From contig NW_026262679.1 in the NCBI RefSeq assembly GCF_021869535.1, positions 86,611,143 to 86,675,142 of the forward strand: 64,000 nucleotides of DNA, written 5' to 3'. The notes beneath the pieces were generated by a model that saw only the letters and a program-made list of their open reading frames with translations, made no database searches and was not told the DNA's origin. How positions within the stretch are numbered: the stretch's first letter is position 1; every line of letters starts with the position of its first letter. Below are positions 12,508 through 23,656 of this stretch, piece by piece. Made by a program: the position numbers and the translations under genes. Source of the stretch: Mytilus californianus. Taxonomy: Eukaryota; Mollusca; Bivalvia; Mytilida; Mytilidae.

Positions 12508-12676
12508 GTAAAATGTGAATTGCTTGAAAATTGTTTATTCAAATATTTAACTTGTAAAATATGCTTTGCTGTTTGTTTTCGATATTTTTTTCATAGAATG
12601 AATGAGATATCAATGAGGAGAAAACGCTATGTTAGTTTGTTAAAATACTTACAAAATAGACTTATCTAGATATTTG

Positions 12677-12745
12677 CATGGCGTTGTCAGTTTATTTTCG
12701 ACTTATAAGTTTGAATGTACCTCTGGTATCTTTCGCCTCTCTCTT
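12677..12745 (+). mobile_element. Short PLE 3' tail in intron 1
   Basis: A roughly 70-bp match to the 3' terminus of the PLE at 9785-9857 ('gcatggcgttgtcagttt', 'tctggtatctttcgc'). It is also present at 15966-16034 and in locus B at 52962-53030, so it was inserted before the A/B duplication. Confidence 0.7.
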
Positions 12746-13214
12746 GAAGAACATTGTCATTTTCAAAAACTACATTGGCAACGTTGTAGTTTGTATAAAA
12801 ATAATGTGAATTGGTTTTTATGTAACAATGTACTTCGAACATTTTGAATTGACAATGCAACATTCTAATATGACGTTCTTCTTTTGCTTTGGATACAAAG
12901 CCATGTTCTAATTCCAATAAAACATGGGCTGCACATGATTGACGTCACAATTGAAATTGTCACGTCAGTTAAATTTTGAACAATGCCGGAGATCAAAATG
13001 GACATTTGTGCTGGTGTTGCTCGCTAGGAAATTAAATAAAATCATTCTAAAAGTATAAAAGTTTAAATGTATCTGTTCATTTTTATCGTTAAACTGTTGA
13101 TTTTCTATAACGTTTTTTGTTCATCAAATCAAAATGACTGTCTTTCGAGCGTGTATCATGGTATTATATTTCCGCTTCGAAGTTTAAATTTTCCTATTAG
13201 ATAAAATAATAGAC

Positions 13215-13460
13215 AAGTCGTCATGCGTTTTAGTCGAAAAAACTTATTTTCAATCAATTAATACGAACAGGAGCATTATATTTGTCAACATTTAACACCT
13301 CGCTAATGCTCGGTATTAAGATATTGACAAATATAATGCCTACCCATGTTAAAATGAGCATAGAGCATGGCATGAAAGAATTAATTCTTAAATAAATACA
13401 AAATCAACGACCATTAATTGATTGAAAATAAGTTTTTTCGACTAAAATGTATGACGACTT
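13215..13460. mobile_element. MITE with 46-bp terminal inverted repeats
   Basis: The ends 13215-13260 and 13415-13460 are inverted repeats of 46 bp with two mismatches (aagtcgtcat...caatcaatta). An inner inverted repeat around 'cacctcgctaatgctcgg' (about 13290-13340) makes it doubly palindromic. The element has no ORF of its own; a 76-codon - strand ORF starts just outside its right end. A second copy is at 16504-16749. Target-site duplications are not clear. Confidence 0.75.
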
Positions 13461-15726
13461 ATTTTATATCAAGAGGAATAAAGACACAAAGGGTCAAACA
13501 ACCATCGAAATTCGAATGAGCGACCAAAAATGTCAGAAAATAAAAGAGATTAGAAACAATCTTCTCAAATGAATTGTTACTAAGACGAGTAAAACGATTC
13601 GCGTGATAGACACGAGTATTCCAGAAGGATATGTGCAATACCAGCCTCACATGTAAGAAACGATGAGTTCCATTCATTTTGATGGTCAAGTAAGGTCATG
13701 AACGAGGAAAGAACGAATAAATTATGACTATCATACACACACACTACGTTTCGGGTGCTGTTTTAAACCATTCAAAACAGTTTTAAAGCACTTGATATTA
13801 ACCGTTAAATAGTTTAAAGAGAAGTTGAAAAATTTACAAATTTACTCTGTAAGACAGAACTATAGATTGACACCACATAATAAAACATAACCGTTACAGT
13901 TAGCTATTTTTTTTCTTTTAAAGGAACAAAGTGGAATAACCTAAGAGGTACGTAAAATGAGTCTATGTCTCATAAATATCAAGCCATATTTAAAAAAAAC
14001 TGTTGGACACTAGAATTGGGCTTAAAGAATCATCTCATGATGTTAAAATAATCATTTTAGTAATGGACTGACGATTTGTCCATTGTAACTTATTTGTTAT
14101 TCTTTCCTGCTGATCATTTTACCTGTAACAGTTTACAATTTTTCCATATCTACTTTAGTTTTTGCCTAAAAAAAAAAAAAGACACGGTTAAAAATTACCA
14201 CTGAAGGACAATAACTCCTATGAATAGTTGACTGACGATCTCGACCATGTTGACTTACTTGTGGCACTTGTATAAGACTTACCGATCAATTTTGACGTCA
14301 AATGTTTTATTTTTCTATTGTAGTTTTCAAGATTAAAGCCAAAAAAGCAAGAAACTCAAAAATTAATAAAAATCGTAATATAAGGGCAAAAGCTCCTGTA
14401 AAAAGTTGATTTATGTTTCCACTGTGCAAATTTATTTATTGAACTTGTTGATATTTTTTGCTATTCAAAGTTTCTCTCTTATCATTAGAATTGTCAAGAT
14501 ATTAGCCAAAAGCTGTGAAATTTGCCAAACATTGGCATTTTGTGTAGAAAATTTTTTACAATGCATTATTTAAATCACTAGTAAGAAGGAAGATGCTAAA
14601 TGGCAATTTAAAAATTGCTTACATGCTACAACTTAACAATATAAAGCTGCAGACCAAATATCAAATCATTTCCTTTCATACAAGCCAGAAAACTTTCGGA
14701 CAGACGGACGGACGGCGTCGAGTGGTTACTAGACCTGCTTGAGCCTTCGGTTATGCAGACCAAATATTAAAATCATTCCCTTCAGTAGGAGCCGGACACA
14801 CTTTGACTATCGGAAAACAGGAAGTGGCTAAATGGCAGATGTAGAAATAGCTTACACGCTACAGACCAAATATAGAATCATTCCCTTCATAGAAGCCAGA
14901 AAACTTTCGGACGGACGGACGGAGTCGAGTGATGACTAGACCCGCATCAGCCTTCGGTGACGCAGCTGAAATGTATGACAATTAGCCTAAAGTTTGGTCA
15001 AAGGTCTTATTCGAGATAAAAAAAACCCATGCGTAATGATGAGAAAACCTACTTAACATTCTACCTTACTCCCAATCTCCGTACAGGGCTCGTTTCCTTT
15101 CCATATACTCTGTACGCTACAATACGTCATAACAGTATAGAGTATAAATAAACTGTAAACCTGCTCGAGTTTATTTATACTTTATACTGTTATGGGGAAC
15201 TCTCGTACCTTATCGTGCTGTTCAATAACATTCGGAACATTTGTTGAAGGGAACCGGATTTAGAGTTGTCGCCAATGCAATACTTCCGTCAATTAAGAAT
15301 CAAAATACGACGACACGACGAGCAAAATTGATCCGTTCTGTCAATAGACGTCGAATTATATTAAAAGTGCCGGCACTTTAAGAAGAGGAATGTTTGCGAA
15401 AACGCGTCATGGCCACTGACCCAAAGGAAATGAAAGATTTAATGAAATAGAATTGGGATTCCTCTTAGAATTCACGTAGGAAAAAAGGTGATAAGGTACG
15501 AAGTGAGATACCTTCTCTCTATATAAATATATCAGTGACCGCTGTGGATAGTTAACTTGGAATTGATACTAAACAGAAAATACAAGTTAATTGTAGTATA
15601 TGTATGCTCTTACAATACAGAAAGACACGAAAATAATTGAAATAAATTAGAAAACGAAAAAATAACAAATTTTGGAAACAAGGGGGAGGGTAAAAAAAAT
15701 TGTCCTGTCCCCAAGTACCTATGGAT

Positions 15727-15796
15727 ATGATGAGATCTCTGGTAGTGGCTTTGGCTTTGTGTACAGTACATTCAAATGGATTCCTTTTTGGAAATG
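15727..15796 (+). CDS. Locus A exon 1, copy in tandem unit 2 (signal peptide)
   Basis: Identical to the exon at 12438-12507 and about 2.1 kb upstream of exon 2. Being closer to exon 2, it is the simpler partner for splicing. The candidate TATA box is at 15520-15529. Confidence 0.75.
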
Positions 15797-15965
15797 GTAA
15801 AATGTGAATTGCTTGAAAATTGTTTATTCAAATATTTAACTTGTAAAATATGCTTTGCTGTTTGTTTTCGATATTTTTTTCATAGAATGAATGAGATATC
15901 AATGAGGAGAAAACGCTATGTTAGTTTGTTAAAATACTTACAAAATAGACTTATCTAGATATTTG

Positions 15966-16034
15966 CATGGCGTTGTCAGTTTATTTTCGACTTATAAGTT
16001 TGAATGTACCTCTGGTATCTTTCGCCTCTCTCTT
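15966..16034 (+). mobile_element. Short PLE 3' tail, unit 2
   Basis: Second-unit copy of the roughly 70-bp PLE terminus at 12677-12745. Confidence 0.7.
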
Positions 16035-16503
16035 GAAGAACATTGTCATTTTCAAAAACTACATTGGCAACGTTGTAGTTTGTATAAAAATAATGTGAAT
16101 TGGTTTTTATGTAACAATGTACTTCGAACATTTTGAATTGACAATGCAACATTCTAATATGACGTTCTTCTTTTGCTTTGGATACAAAGCCATGTTCTAA
16201 TTCCAATAAAACATGGGCTGCACATGATTGACGTCACAATTGAAATTGTCACGTCAGTTAAATTTTGAACAATGCCGGAGATCAAAATGGACATTTGTGC
16301 TGGTGTTGCTCGCTAGGAAATTAAATAAAATCATTCTAAAAGTATAAAAGTTTAAATGTATCTGTTCATTTTTATCGTTAAACTGTTGATTTTCTATAAC
16401 GTTTTTTGTTCATCAAATCAAAATGACTGTCTTTCGAGCGTGTATCATGGTATTATATTTCCGCTTCGAAGTTTAAATTTTCCTATTAGATAAAATAATA
16501 GAC

Positions 16504-16749
16504 AAGTCGTCATGCGTTTTAGTCGAAAAAACTTATTTTCAATCAATTAATACGAACAGGAGCATTATATTTGTCAACATTTAACACCTCGCTAATGCTC
16601 GGTATTAAGATATTGACAAATATAATGCCTACCCATGTTAAAATGAGCATAGAGCATGGCATGAAAGAATTAATTCTTAAATAAATACAAAATCAACGAC
16701 CATTAATTGATTGAAAATAAGTTTTTTCGACTAAAATGTATGACGACTT
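16504..16749. mobile_element. MITE with 46-bp terminal inverted repeats, unit 2
   Basis: Identical copy of the element at 13215-13460, carried along by the tandem duplication rather than inserted independently. Confidence 0.75.
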
Positions 16750-17899
16750 ATTTTATATCAAGAGGAATAAAGACACAAAGGGTCAAACAACCATCGAAAT
16801 TCGAATGAGCGACCAAAAATGTCAGAAAATAAAAGAGATTAGAAACAATCTTCTCAAATGAATTGTTACTAAGACGAGTAAAACGATTCGCGTGATAGAC
16901 ACGAGTATTCCAGAAGGATATGTGCAATACCAGCCTCACATGTAAGAAACGATGAGTTCCATTCATTTTGATGGTCAAGTAAGGTCATGAACGAGGAAAG
17001 AACGAATAAATTATGACTATCATACACACACACTACGTTTCGGGTGCTGTTTTAAACCATTCAAAACAGTTTTAAAGCACTTGATATTAACCGTTAAATA
17101 GTTTAAAGAGAAGTTGAAAAATTTACAAATTTACTCTGTAAGACAGAACTATAGATTGACACCACATAATAAAACATAACCGTTACAGTTAGCTATTTTT
17201 TTTCTTTTAAAGGAACAAAGTGGAATAACCTAAGAGGTACGTAAAATGAGTCTATGTCTCATAAATATCAAGCCATATTTAAAAAAAACTGTTGGACACT
17301 AGAATTGGGCTTAAAGAATCATCTCATGATGTTAAAATAATCATTTTAGTAATGGACTGACGATTTGTCCATTGTAACTTATTTGTTATTCTTTCCTGCT
17401 GATCATTTTACCTGTAACAGTTTACAATTTTTCCATATCTACTTTAGTTTTTGCCTAAAAAAAAAAAAAGACACGGTTAAAAATTACCACTGAAGGACAA
17501 TAACTCCTATGAATAGTTGACTGACGATCTCGACCATGTTGACTTACTTGTGGCACTTGTATAAGACTTACCGATCAATTTTGACGTCAAATGTTTTATT
17601 TTTCTATTGTAGTTTTCAAGATTAAAGCCAAAAAAGCAAGAAACTCAAAAATTAATAAAAATCGTAATATAAGGGCAAAAGCTCCTGTAAAAAGTTGATT
17701 TATGTTTCCACTGTGCAAATTTATTTATTGAACTTGTTGATATTTTTTGCTATTCAAAGTTTCTCTCTTATCATTAGAATTGTCAAGATATTAGCCAAAA
17801 GCTGTGAAATTTGCCAAACATTGGCATTTTGTGTAGAAAATTTTTTACAATGCATTATTTAAATCACTAGTAGTGATGTCCTTTACAATTAATCTTCAG

Positions 17900-18004
17900 T
17901 AACATGGGGAAGAAATCTATTGAGTAATACCAGTTTTGTAGCTATGCCACTGACAGAGACTGATGCCAAGTGTCAGGGATTTCAGAAGATCTCAGACTGT
18001 GGAG
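17900..18004 (+). CDS. Locus A exon 2
   Basis: Acceptor TCTTCAG|TAACATGG and donor GGAG|GTATAA; enters and leaves in phase 1. Encodes (V)TWGRNLLSNTSFVAMP and on to KISDCG, including the sequon NTS. The B counterpart at 54879 has equal length and mostly conservative changes, but Ser for the first Cys (AKC to AKS). Confidence 0.8.
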
Positions 18005-18129
18005 GTATAATATAATTAATAACATCTTGTTTCCCATACACGTATACTATGGCAACACATAGAATATAGTTAATGAAAGATACATTTCTTCAATTTAATT
18101 CACTAAGTTTCAAATGTAAGAAAAAAGTA

Positions 18130-18370
18130 AAATAACAAAAATACCAAACTCCGAGGAAAATTCTAAACGGAAAGTCCCTTAAACAAATGGCAACATCAAA
18201 AGCTGAAACACATGAACGAATGGATAACAACTGTCATATTCCTGACTTGGTACCGGCATTTTCTTATGTAGAAAATGGTGGATTAAACCTGGTTTTATAG
18301 CTTGCTAAACCTCTCACTTGTATGACAAAAATAGGGGTACAGCAGTCAACATTGTGTTAATCTTAATCAC
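18130..18370. repeat. Mussel-type interspersed repeat in intron 2
   Basis: Contains 'ctccgaggaaaattc.aaa', 'ggaaagtccct' and 'ttcctgacttggtac'. A reverse-complement relative lies at 49800-49900 next to the PLE tail, and the B counterpart is at 55118-55300. Noncoding. Confidence 0.6.
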
Positions 18371-19091
18371 AACAAAAACAAGTAAATATGTCAACAAAGA
18401 CAAACAAAAAGGCATATAGACAAAGCACATTAGCAAAAACGAAAGACAAGAATAAAAAATTTTACCATAGTACAACAACACAATGACGGAATGTACAAGT
18501 ACTGAGCCACGTCAAATGGATAAAAGAAGACACCAACCAATATTTAGTTCTTTCTATAAATCGTATCAGATTTTAACCGACTAGAGAAATGTAAGTCAAA
18601 CAATAACGTCTCTCAAAACAATTTCAAAGAAAGCGATAGTACAATGTAAGGTTAAAAACTTTCTTCATGAACATTACAATTGTAAATGATTTTTGAAAAA
18701 CAATGTTATTCATCATCAGTTTAATATTCATAAAAAGAAAAAAATCATTACGTTCAACATCTGACGCAAAAAGATGGTTTATATTAAAATGTAAATGCCC
18801 AAAAAATCCCAATTAGGCATTTATATTGTTTTCTTGTTTTCTTGTTTATAATTTTTGTCACATTAAAAAAATCACTCTTTTAAGTCACAGAAAATGGAAA
18901 CAAATTCATTTGAGGCTGAATTCATAATCTATTTACATATGTATGTGTTACACTTAATATTTCTTTATAATTATCTTAACTTTGAAGACAATTTGTGATT
19001 ATTACTAATGAAAATTATTCTTTCCATAACTTGCATTTCCTTTATTTTTACTTTTTTTACCTTGATGAAGATTAAAGTATTACTTAAACAG

Positions 19092-19198
19092 ATTCTAGTG
19101 GTTTACATGGCATTCGGTATGTTAAAGACAACGATATGAATCTCATTTTGATACATGTATATGATGTGAAAGGACATATTGGTGGAATTTCTGCTGCG
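19092..19198 (+). CDS. Locus A exon 3
   Basis: Acceptor TTAAACAG|ATTCTAG and donor GCTGCG|GTTAGT; phase 1 in, phase 0 out. Encodes (D)SSGLHGIRYVKDNDMNLILI and on to GHIGGISAA. It is 6 nt longer than the B exon (an extra HV), an in-frame indel that suggests coding constraint. Confidence 0.8.
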
Positions 19199-19387
19199 GT
19201 TAGTATGATACTGTAACCAATTTTCTTTTTAATCATTAATTGGTGCCTGCTGCTGAACGTCTGGTCGCAATTATTTTATGCCTATTTTATGCGAACTTTT
19301 TTTTTTAAATCCTGAATCTGGCTAGATGGAATTTTTCTTTTTTTTTCTGTATGACCTTCAACAATGTGCAAAATTATAACGGATGGT

Positions 19388-19600
19388 AAGCTATAAAGGG
19401 CCCCGGCATGACAAAATGTGAAACAATTAAAATAGAAACACCAACGGCCTTATTTATGTTAAAAAGAATATACGAAGCACAAAAATGGCAGTTATCAACC
19501 AAAATCAACTACTGAATTACAGGTTCCTGATTTTAGACAAGCACAAACAGAATGTGGCGGGTTGAGCAACATAATTGTAAAAAATAGTTGGAGAGTTGTT
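19388..19600 (+). repeat. Mussel-type interspersed repeat in intron 3
   Basis: Matches the module at 43860-44060 in order ('gctataaaggg.ccc', 'aaaacaattaaaatagaaa'-like, 'tcctgattttagaca', 'gcgggttga'). The B counterpart is at 56555-56750, so it predates the paralogue split. Confidence 0.65.
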
Positions 19601-19819
19601 GACTTATCATAAAGGCATGAAGCACAAAAAAACTAAAATACACAAAAGACATAAAGTACCGATCTAAGAATATTTGCAGTTACGGAAAACAGGTTCAAAG
19701 CCAATTTCAAATAATAAATAAACATTATTTTTTTTCGATTAAAATATCAATTAGTATGCAATACATAACAGATTTAGTGTAAAGATGTCATACATAGTGT
19801 AAAAGAATGACCTTGTGCA

Positions 19820-19870
19820 ATGCAAGCTTTAATTTTGGTTTTCGGCTTGTTTTTTGTTCGTGGAGCACAA
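19820..19870 (+). CDS. Possible alternative first exon (second signal peptide)
   Basis: Encodes MQALILVFGLFFVRGAQ, a signal-peptide-like start, and ends at CAA|GTGAGT. A 51-nt GT...AG interval (19871-19921) with a strong pyrimidine tract then joins exon 4 in phase 0. The interval has no stop, so an unspliced read-through is also open. The B locus conserves the ATG, the donor and the 51-nt spacing at 56984-57085. It could give a short isoform starting at exon 4. It could also be plain intron sequence conserved by recent descent. Confidence 0.35.
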
Positions 19871-19921
19871 GTGAGTTTTGTCAATGTTTTCATAATTTTT
19901 ATTTTTTTTTCTGATTTTCAG

Positions 19922-20027
19922 GTTCCAAGTAATCTGGCAAATGGATGGCCACATGCCTTCCTGAAGGGACATCCGTTTATCAAGTCCGGCAATCATTATC
20001 ATATTTCTGCATATTTTGTTGATCCTG
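19922..20027 (+). CDS. Locus A exon 4
   Basis: Acceptor GATTTTCAG|GTTCC and donor CCTG|GTATGT; phase 0 in, phase 1 out. Encodes VPSNLANGWPHAFLKGHPF and on to HISAYFVDP. Highly similar to B at 57086-57191 (same length). It may be the first common exon if the start at 19820 is used. Confidence 0.8.
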
Positions 20028-20786
20028 GTATGTATCTAAATGTGCTCAGTAAGTTCCGCTACTTTAAAGTGCTTTCAATGGGTTTTTTATTTGGTTAAAA
20101 AGATCTTATCAAAGCATACAAAATACTACCGACTACCGTTTTGCTTTAAGGTGAAGACCACCAGGAATCAATTATGCTGTATTTAATGTAGATAACTATT
20201 AGGCGTTTACCAGTGATTTAAGCACCTACATTTTACCACTAGTAAGATTATTTAGCGAGGGTGAAAATCACTAAAGAAGCTAAGGATAAGTAATTCAGCA
20301 GTTGTCAAATGAAATAAATATAGAATCTTATCAAGTGCAAGGGATTGTATAAGTTTGTTAGTTGCACATAGTTTACCCATGTTTACCGTTATAAAAACAA
20401 TATCTTTTTTTGTATTCTTAGTATTCTTAAGGAATTGTAATACTTCCAGACTGATTTGACAGCACACTTTTATGTAACTATACATTAAAGTATAAAGATA
20501 GTTTTGTTTTTGATAAGACAAGCTTTGCGACTGAAACAATATAGTTTGTTTATTTTTCGATGCATCCTAATACTTTTCTATCTAAAACTTATATGAATGA
20601 CAATTATTTCTCAGTTATTTAATTGATCTCTGGAGATATTTAATTTTGTTTGTCAGTCTAGCAATATCTTGGTGCATATATCTTTCGTGGTCAAGTTGAA
20701 TGCTCGCTTGCTTTTTTTAAAAACCATTACGTATATTTTCATATTTGATTATTTAGCATGCTATCACATCTTTCCTATCTTTAAAG

Positions 20787-20960
20787 CAACTATTTGTGTC
20801 TGTGGTCGATCTACAACCCTTTACCATCAACAGGGTGTAGGAACGGATCTGTACATTCAGAATGGAACAGATCCGATTGCTGACTAAATCAAAATACCAC
20901 ATCTTCAGAGTGGAATAACTTCTACTCACTGGACAAAAGGAAAATGTTTCCCAACAATGG
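20787..20960 (+). CDS. Locus A exon 5, with nonsense codon
   Basis: Acceptor CTTTAAAG|CAACT and donor ATGG|GTACGT; phase 1 in and out. Encodes (A)TICVCGRSTTLYHQQGVG, then TDLYIQNGTDPIAD, then TAA at 20885-20887. The frame then continues with IKIPHLQSG and WTKGKCFPTM. B has TCC (Ser) at the stop position and is otherwise colinear. Confidence 0.8.
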
Positions 20961-21160
20961 GTACGTTCTTTCTATAGGAATTAAAAACGAAAACAACAGT
21001 TGCTTGTGATCTGTTGACGAAATTATCAAACAGATTTATTCTTCTTAGGTTTAATACATTACTATGTATGACTAAAATGAAAATTTAGGTATCCAGTGAG
21101 TCATTTATATCGACAAATAAATCAACAACACACACACCCAAGAAAAAAAATATACAGAAA

Positions 21161-21180
21161 GTAAGTAAGTAAGTAAGTAA
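21161..21180. repeat. Microsatellite (GTAA)5
   Basis: Five GTAA units, also present in B at 58478-58497. An AAT-type run at about 21883-21901 likewise has a shorter B counterpart at about 59190. Confidence 0.8.
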
Positions 21181-22182
21181 AAATCTCCCCGTCAAACTTG
21201 AGCTGCAGTAGTGCTGTTTATCGTAATACTATGCATAAATATATTGCCTATATGAATTGATGTAAAGTTAATCCAAACCGGAATTATTCATGGCTAATTA
21301 CCACCAAATTAAAAAAATATTACGAGATAACCACTGATGCAAACTCCGAAACAACAGTCACGTTGCTTTGCTAAACTTTCATAAGTCAGCATAGCGTAGC
21401 AGTGAAGACGTTACTACTGTATCGGAGTTCGCCACTGACGAAGCTCCTGAATTGTGACAGGCACATGAGTATGTTGCGGTGTAAAAGTGTGGGTTTTATT
21501 AATATCTCAAACCTCCTCAAGTTGCTCTCGATACGTTAACTATCAAAAAGTGTTTGAAAAAACACACAATAAAATAAGTACAGGGTAAGCACGTAACTTT
21601 TAAATATTGGTGAACTAGCTAGGTATCAAAAACCAAAAGAATAAACTATTATGATAATAATAAACAATGATATTATTGTGACAAATGTTTTGAAATAATT
21701 TACCAACAAACTATTGGTCGAAGACTATTACTTCAATTTTAGAGGGACAAATATCAATTTTGGGCATTTTTATTAACAATTTAAGTTATCTTCTCAAACA
21801 CTTTCTTTAGCATTACTAGAATAATACAAATGAATTCTTAACAATTTCTTGATAGAACGAATCTCTAATGAGTTATGATAATAATAATAATAATAATAAA
21901 TTATTGTTTTAAAGTGTCACGTATTGATTAACAGTTAAACAATATGCAATTAAACATATGCAATATTTAAATAATCAACACCCAGCCAAACAAATTGACT
22001 TATGAGACATTGTAAAAATATATTACAAATTTGTATACATATATATTAATATCCTTTTCAAAATCGTATTGAACTGTTTCATCAATTGTTATGAATCAAA
22101 TTAATATCCCAAACAGGTCAACATTTATTATAAAACTTTGGACATAATGTAAACATCATTCTCTTCTTATACAACTTAACAA

Positions 22183-22530
22183 ATGGCCTTACTTTTTTAT
22201 TACTGTATTATGTACTGTGAAAACGATTGGACTGGTAAAATCACTACTCTCCCAAAATTAAGGACTTACATTACGATTAAACATAAGAAAGAGACTGAAC
22301 TTTATGTCAAAATGATCATCAAGAAACAAGAACGATCAGTTATGGCACAGTTTCGCCGTGGTATACTACCTTTGCGCATTGAAAGTGGGCGATTTAGAAA
22401 TGAAGCTCCTGATATGAACGTTTCTGCACCTTCTGCGACGATGGATCTGTCTAAGATGAAAAACAATTCTTACTGTACTATAAAGCTTATAATGATTTAA
22501 TTAGTTATCAAAGGTACCAGGATTATAAGT
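22183..22530 (+). pseudogene. LINE C-terminal domain remnant
   Basis: The ORF ends in LPLRIESGRFRNE, resembling APLKIETGRYEG of the LINE at 60.8-64 kb. A second frame continues with CTFCDDGS, a stop, and DEKQFLLY, the usual Cys/His knuckle region. Frameshift and stop show decay. It begins about 30 bp after A/B similarity ends at 22152. Confidence 0.6.
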
Positions 22531-22640
22531 TAATACGCCAGACGCGCGTTTCGTCTACATAAGACTCATCAGTGACGCTCAGATCAAAATAGTTATAAAG
22601 CCAAACAAGTACAAAGTTGAAGAGCATTATTAATACACTT
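22531..22640 (+). repeat. 'cgccagacgcgcg' repeat module
   Basis: Contains 'tacgccagacgcgcgtttcg' and 'catcagtgacgctcag'. Related modules sit near 3700 and, in either orientation, inside PLE 3' tails near 5340, 38310-38440 and 49240-49390. It probably spread as part of that tail or as a SINE-like unit. Confidence 0.6.
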
Positions 22641-23154
22641 GTTATTTGAATTTGTGAACCTTGATGGAATTTTATTGATAATAGAACATTTGCTACTTTG
22701 ATGACACTTCATCAAACGGACAAACCGCCAAATATTTAAATTTATTTTCTGTAAAATGAAGGAACTTCTTTACAAGTATTAATCTCATATTGCTTATTAA
22801 AAACATGAACTTTAAGTTTAAAGTGACTTATAGCTCCAACGAGCCTGATGTACATACTATTTTAGTATATCAAATCTTAAAATAGTCACAGTCACTCAAA
22901 TGCACATATGGAAAACCAGCTCGAAAAAACTTTATTTATAATATATATTACATTGCAAGCAAGGCAACGAACTTATTATAAAAGATCCACGTCATTTGGA
23001 CTTTGGAAAATAGTTGACTAGAGCTCGTCAGAATCGTGCCACAACTCCTTATTTTATGTTAAAAAATCGTCTTTAACTTACTCTTTTAAATGCACTCACC
23101 AAATAACATATGAGAAAGGGAGGGATATATTATTATATTTATTTTTGCGAAAAT

Positions 23155-23420
23155 AATATTGATTGATTGATCGGTGTTTTAAGACCACTTTCAAGATTAT
23201 TGTGCTATTTCGTGTTGGCCAGTCTTATTGTTGGAGGAAGCCGGAATGCCCGGAGAAACCACCGACCTTCGATAGGAAAACCGACAATCCTAATCAATTA
23301 AGATTGGAGTACTAGCTAGTGTACCTATCCCGTGCAGGATTCGAACTCACAACCTTAGTGTTAACTGGCTAGTGATACATTAGTTCAACTACTTAGACCA
23401 CTCGTCCACCGAGGCCCGCG
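23155..23420 (-). mobile_element. tRNA-derived SINE in intron 5
   Basis: On the - strand the element starts with 'ggcctcggtggacgagtgg', an A-box-like head, followed by 'gttgtgagttcgaatcc', a B-box, about 60 bp further on. A GC-rich core follows ('ggtttctccgggcattccgg'), and the end is an ATTGATTGATC-like tail at about 23157-23172. The core resembles the conserved central domains described for bivalve SINEs. No intact tRNA fold or tRNA gene is claimed. Confidence 0.75.
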
Positions 23421-23495
23421 AAAATAAGAACACTGTAATGTAATTTAATAATAAAAACGTAAGAATATTATTAAATATTTTTGCTTGTTTCGTAG

Positions 23496-23656
23496 GGCTC
23501 CATTACTGGTACAACGTAAGAAAAAATATGAGTTGTGATGAATTTTATCCAATGTTCTTGTTGTATAATGACGGTAAATTAAATGCTTTTGGTTGGGGTT
23601 TCATCGCAGACTTGAATTCATCTAGATTAGAACATCCATCACATGCAGCAATATCT
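23496..23656 (+). CDS. Locus A exon 6
   Basis: Acceptor TTTCGTAG|GGCTCC and donor ATATCT|GTGAGT; phase 1 in, phase 0 out. Encodes (G)LHYWYNVRKNMSCDEFYP, then FLLYNDGKLNAFGWGF and on to LEHPSHAAIS. It holds the sequon NMS. No counterpart for locus B exists in the window. Confidence 0.75.

Larger units (their letters stand above)
11293..14581 (+). repeat. 3,289-bp tandem duplication, unit 1
   Basis: Every landmark here recurs exactly 3,289 bp downstream: three ORF pairs with identical translations, a 13-A run, the hairpin at 11839 and the MITE at 13215. I found no difference on reading. The unit holds the candidate promoter and exon 1 of locus A plus part of intron 1. The junction at about 14581 reads 'atttaaatcactagta|agaaggaaga'. 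Identity this high next to diverged paralogues means a very recent duplication or an assembly artefact. Confidence 0.95.
14582..17870 (+). repeat. 3,289-bp tandem duplication, unit 2
   Basis: Second unit of the tandem duplication. It continues without a break into the rest of locus A ('cactagtagtgatgtcctt'), and the same transition is present in locus B at about 54845. The right end of unit 2 is therefore ancestral, and the junction between the units is the new one. Confidence 0.95.

Noticed and set aside
12487..12669. 60-codon ORF starting inside exon 1, with an identical twin at 15776
   Set aside because: It reads the exon 1 end and intron start in a different frame. It is repeated only because of the tandem duplication; the exon 1 frame is supported by locus B.
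19820..20098. 92-codon ORF, also at 56984-57262, as a complete gene
   Set aside because: Its 3' half is exon 4 running into the intron past a good GTATGT donor, and its first half is at most an alternative first exon.
23330..23420. tRNA gene on the - strand
   Set aside because: A- and B-box-like segments are present, but the body continues as a SINE with a core and tail; I could not fit a full cloverleaf.
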